From Holdemanella hominis (GTDB lineage Bacteria > Bacillota_I > Bacilli_A > Erysipelotrichales > Erysipelotrichaceae): DNA of 6,106 nucleotides. Each line of letters opens with the position of its first letter. Position 1 is the first letter of the stretch. The notes under the pieces are model-generated. The model saw only the letters and a program-made list of their open reading frames with translations, searched no databases and was not told where the DNA came from. The translations under genes were made by a program, and so were the position numbers. This document shows positions 5,416 through 6,106 of this stretch, in pieces. The DNA lies in contig NZ_JACRWH010000079.1 in NCBI RefSeq assembly GCF_014306155.1, positions 1 through 6,106 on the forward strand. The letters are read 5' to 3'.

Positions 5416-6106
5416 ACGTACAGACATTAAAAAAATCTTAGTAATCGGATCTGGACCTATCGTAATTGGACAGGCCGCAGAATTTGACTATGCAGGATCT
5501 CAAGCATGTCAATCACTTCGCGAAGAAGGATATGAAGTTATCTTAATTAACTCAAACCCAGCCACAATTATGACCGATTCGACAATTGCGGATCGTGTTT
5601 ATATTGAACCAATCAATTTGGATTTCGCTAAACGCGTTATCTATAAAGAAAGACCCGATGCCATTTTAGGATCATTGGGTGGTCAAACAGGATTAAACTT
5701 AGTTGTAGAATTACATGAAGATGGAATTCTAGACGAATATGGCGTAGAAGTTCTAGGAACTGATTTATTAGCTATCAACCGTGCAGAAGACCGTGAATTG
5801 TTCCGTTCTTTAATGCAAGATATCAATGAACCAGTACCAGAAAGTACAATCGTTCATACAATAGAAGAAGCGGTTGCATTCTGTGAAACATTGGGCTATC
5901 CAGTCGTAGTTCGTCCAGCTTATACGCTTGGTGGAACGGGTGGAGGTTTCGCCGATGATGAGGCTGAACTTCGTGAAATTTGTGAAGCAGGATTAAAGGC
6001 TAGTCCTGTACATCAATGTTTGATTGAACAAAGTATTGCCGGATACAAAGAAATCGAATACGAAGTAATCCGTGATGCGAATGACAACGCAATCGTAGTC
6101 TGTAGC
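5408..6106 (+). CDS. carB: carbamoyl-phosphate synthase large subunit, N-terminal 233 residues (cut by window edge)
   Basis: CarB (usually about 1060-1070 residues) makes carbamoyl phosphate from bicarbonate, ammonia and two ATP. Only the start of its first, carboxyphosphate-forming half is visible. The protein begins MPKRTDIKKILVIGSGP and aligns without gaps to E. coli CarB: the pre-ATP-grasp fold (1 to about 125) with IGQAAEFDYAG and NSNPATIMTD, then the ATP-grasp with Arg129 (EDR), Arg169 (VVRPAYTLGGTGGG) and Glu215 (YKEIEYEV), which are nucleotide/carboxyphosphate-site residues in E. coli. Cys232 also matches. These sites are intact, so synthetase activity is expected despite the changed CarA partner. 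One oddity is Gly88-Ser89 where the family usually has Pro-Thr in LPTxGGQT. ATG 5408 overlaps the end of carA by 8 bp. The second half and the allosteric domain lie outside the window. Confidence 0.97.
   Translation, partial: MPKRTDIKKILVIGSGPIVIGQAAEFDYAGSQACQSLREEGYEVILINSNPATIMTDSTIADRVYIEPINLDFAKRVIYKERPDAILGSLGGQTGLNLVVELHEDGILDEYGVEVLGTDLLAINRAEDRELFRSLMQDINEPVPESTIVHTIEEAVAFCETLGYPVVVRPAYTLGGTGGGFADDEAELREICEAGLKASPVHQCLIEQSIAGYKEIEYEVIRDANDNAIVVCS

Overview
The window comes from a low-GC bacterium, most likely a Firmicute/Bacillota. The evidence is AT-rich DNA, strong AAGGAGG-type ribosome binding sites, a short Gram-positive-style lipoprotein signal, and proteins closest to Bacilli/Erysipelotrichia/Clostridia homologues as I remember them. 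The exact taxon cannot be fixed from the sequence alone. All recognisable genes lie on the + strand.

Left part (1-1007): a decaying Rpn-family (PD-(D/E)XK, 'putative transposase') gene. The first 212 codons are open and keep the nuclease core. The gene then meets an in-frame TAA, and its C-terminal part survives only as pieces in several frames up to about 995. Middle part (1008-2019): a gene for a small lipoprotein of unknown function is followed 10 bp later by ridA, an enamine/imine deaminase. The ridA ribosome binding site overlaps the lipoprotein stop codon, so the two are probably co-transcribed.

Right part (2020-6106): the start of a pyrimidine-biosynthesis operon, pyrB-pyrC-carA-carB, with carB cut by the window edge. 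The genes are packed with gaps of 2 and 3 bp and an 8-bp overlap. The 157-bp gap before pyrB holds a probable extended -10 promoter and a 13-bp hairpin with a T tract just ahead of the pyrB ribosome binding site. This is either the ridA terminator, a pyr attenuator, or both. I see no PyrR-type RNA site there, and no pyrR or pyrP in the window.

The standout observation is in carA. The gene is intact and its N-terminal domain looks normal, but the glutaminase domain has lost all three catalytic-triad residues (Cys to Gly246, His to Tyr331, Glu to Gln333). Several neighbouring glutamine-site residues have also changed, and about six residues of the PGP loop after the triad are missing. CarA therefore should not hydrolyse glutamine. 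The encoded carbamoyl-phosphate synthetase would have to use free ammonia or ammonia from another source, while CarA persists as a structural or regulatory subunit. This is a bacterial two-subunit parallel to, but more degraded than, the ammonia-dependent vertebrate CPS I.
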